NCBI RefSeq assembly: GCF_000504245.1
Contig: NZ_KI632509.1
Coordinates: 991,723-1,055,722, forward strand
DNA: 64,000 nt
Direction of reading: 5' to 3'
Source: Haloechinothrix halophila YIM 93223
Lineage (GTDB): Bacteria > Actinomycetota > Actinomycetes > Mycobacteriales > Pseudonocardiaceae
Each line of letters begins with the position of its first letter. The first letter of the stretch is position 1. Below are positions 63,055-64,000 of this stretch, one piece after another. The notes beneath the pieces were generated by a model that made no database searches, had not been told where the DNA came from, and worked only from the letters and a program-made list of their open reading frames with translations. Both the position numbers and the translations under genes were made by a program.

Positions 63055-63414
63055 ATGGTGCAACCAGGGGGCGGCATGCCCGACATGCAGCAGATCCTGC
63101 AGCAAGCGCAGCAGATGCAAGAACAGCTGGCGACTGCGCAGGAGGAGCTGGCGAACACCGAAGTCAGCGGGTCCTCGGGCGGTGGCCTCGTCACCGCGAC
63201 CGTTACCGGTGGCATGGAGCTGAAGGACGTCACCATCGACCCGTCCGTCGTTGACCCCAACGACACCGAGACGCTGTCCGACCTGGTCGTCGCGGCGGTG
63301 CGGGACGCGATGGCGTCCGCGCAGCAGTTGTCCGAGGAGAAGTTCGGTCCACTTGCCGGCGGTCTTGGCGGCGAGGGCGGACTGGGCGGCCTCGGCCTTC
63401 CCGGCGGGATGTGA
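63055..63414 (+). CDS. ybaB: YbaB/EbfC nucleoid-associated protein
   Basis: A 119-residue DNA-binding protein. [29 protein letters not shown] is the long N-terminal helix, [22 protein letters not shown] the central strands, and a Gly-rich tail ([18 protein letters not shown]) closes. It binds DNA as a dimer and is nearly always between dnaX and recR, as here. ATG at 63055 has GAGGGCCGAG just upstream. It overlaps nothing, but recR begins two bases after its stop. Confidence 0.93.
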   Translation: MVQPGGGMPDMQQILQQAQQMQEQLATAQEELANTEVSGSSGGGLVTATVTGGMELKDVTIDPSVVDPNDTETLSDLVVAAVRDAMASAQQLSEEKFGPLAGGLGGEGGLGGLGLPGGM

Positions 63415-63415
63415 G

Positions 63416-64000
63416 TTGTTCGAAGGCGTCGTTCAAGACCTTATCGACGAGCTGGGCAGGTTGCCCGGTGTCGGGCCGAAAAGCGCCCAGCGCATCGCGT
63501 TTCACCTGATTAGCTCCGAACCGGCCGATATCAAGCGGCTGGTCGACGTCTTGGGCAAGGTCACCGAGGGGGTGCGGTTCTGCGAGCTGTGCGGCAACGT
63601 CTCCGAGCAGCAGCAGTGCCGCATCTGCCGGGACACCCGGCGCGACGGGGCCATGCTCTGTGTGGTCGAGGAACCCAAGGACGTCCTCGCGATCGAGCGC
63701 ACCCGTGAGTTCAAGGGCCGCTACCACGTGCTCGGCGGGGCGCTCGATCCGTTGTCCGGTGTCGGTCCCGATCAACTGCGGATGCGGGAGTTGCTGGCTC
63801 GCATCTCATCGGACGAGGTCACCGAGGTGATCATCGCGACCGACCCGAACACCGAGGGAGAAGCGACCGCGACCTATCTGGTGCGAATGCTGCGCGACTT
63901 CCCCGGGCTGAACGTCACCCGGCTCGCGTCCGGCCTGCCGATGGGCGGCGATCTGGAGTTCGCCGACGAGCTCACCCTCGGCCGTGCCTTCTCCGGCCGC
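63416..64000 (+). CDS. recR: Recombination protein RecR, 3' end cut by the window
   Basis: At least 195 residues, running off the right edge near the C-terminus. The helix-hairpin-helix ([21 protein letters not shown]), the four-cysteine zinc finger (CELCGN, CRICRD) and the Toprim segment ([16 protein letters not shown], then [17 protein letters not shown]) are in the family order. RecR acts with RecF and RecO to load RecA at DNA gaps. The start is a TTG at 63416, two bases after the ybaB stop ([17 protein letters not shown] corresponds to [10 protein letters not shown] in relatives). Confidence 0.95.
   Translation, partial: MFEGVVQDLIDELGRLPGVGPKSAQRIAFHLISSEPADIKRLVDVLGKVTEGVRFCELCGNVSEQQQCRICRDTRRDGAMLCVVEEPKDVLAIERTREFKGRYHVLGGALDPLSGVGPDQLRMRELLARISSDEVTEVIIATDPNTEGEATATYLVRMLRDFPGLNVTRLASGLPMGGDLEFADELTLGRAFSGR

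Overview
The window is GC-rich, gene-dense DNA from an actinomycete, most likely of the order Pseudonocardiales. This is inferred from the GlnX-GlnH-PknG signalling operon, an M. tuberculosis-type lipoamide dehydrogenase, a Ddn-like F420 protein, a fused CysNC, a TadA-associated protein, abundant GTG/TTG starts and the ffs-dnaX-ybaB-recR order. The genus cannot be fixed from the sequence. Both ends cut genes: a radical SAM gene on the left and recR on the right.

Layout. 1-5.8 kb: radical SAM enzyme, tRNA-Ser(CGA), tadA with its partner gene, prephenate dehydrogenase, an MT0933-type small protein, an AraC regulator without its DNA-binding domain, and an SRPBCC protein. 6-9.2 kb: a GbsR/MarR regulator divergent from a two-gene ABC exporter, with a perfect dyad between them. 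9.3-20 kb: ilvD, two secreted proteins (a choice-of-anchor B type and an ExeM-like nuclease), two MOSC proteins, a LicD-methyltransferase fusion coupled to a coiled-coil protein, and tRNA-Ser(GGA). 20-22 kb: an unusual histidyl-tRNA synthetase and a DUF1330 protein. 22.4-29.3 kb: a five-gene signalling operon, glnX-glnH-pknG-PP2C-VWA, whose kinase and phosphatase both begin with zinc ribbons. 29.4-32 kb: acyl-CoA ligase, a livF remnant and a TetR regulator. 32-37 kb: PHP hydrolase, CPBP protease, cysD-cysNC.

36.9-43.3 kb is the most notable block. On the minus strand it runs tRNA-Sec(UCA) - selA - formate dehydrogenase alpha with an in-frame UGA - iron-sulfur subunit - NrfD-type anchor. A bacterial SECIS hairpin with a GGUCU loop lies directly after the UGA. 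The locus thus carries the selenocysteine tRNA and its charging enzyme beside the selenoprotein that needs them; selB and selD must lie elsewhere. A Tat-type beta carbonic anhydrase is divergent from it.

44-55.4 kb: a dihydropteroate-synthase-like gene, Ddn-like protein, lpd, PPOX and SRPBCC proteins, an Imm5-like protein, a lipase maturation factor, an MFS exporter with its own dyad, a TIMP-like protein, and copZ-copA behind two CsoR-type operators. 55.6-60.2 kb: a tandem glycine riboswitch followed by gcvT-gcvH-glyA-sdaA, a route from glycine through serine to pyruvate (gcvP is not here). 60.3-64 kb: SRP RNA, dnaX, ybaB, recR.

Three long-armed intergenic palindromes sharing GTTGATC/GATCAAC ends (47.8, 55.4 and 62.8 kb) and a 21-bp tandem repeat at 29.3 kb are non-coding elements without an obvious assigned role.
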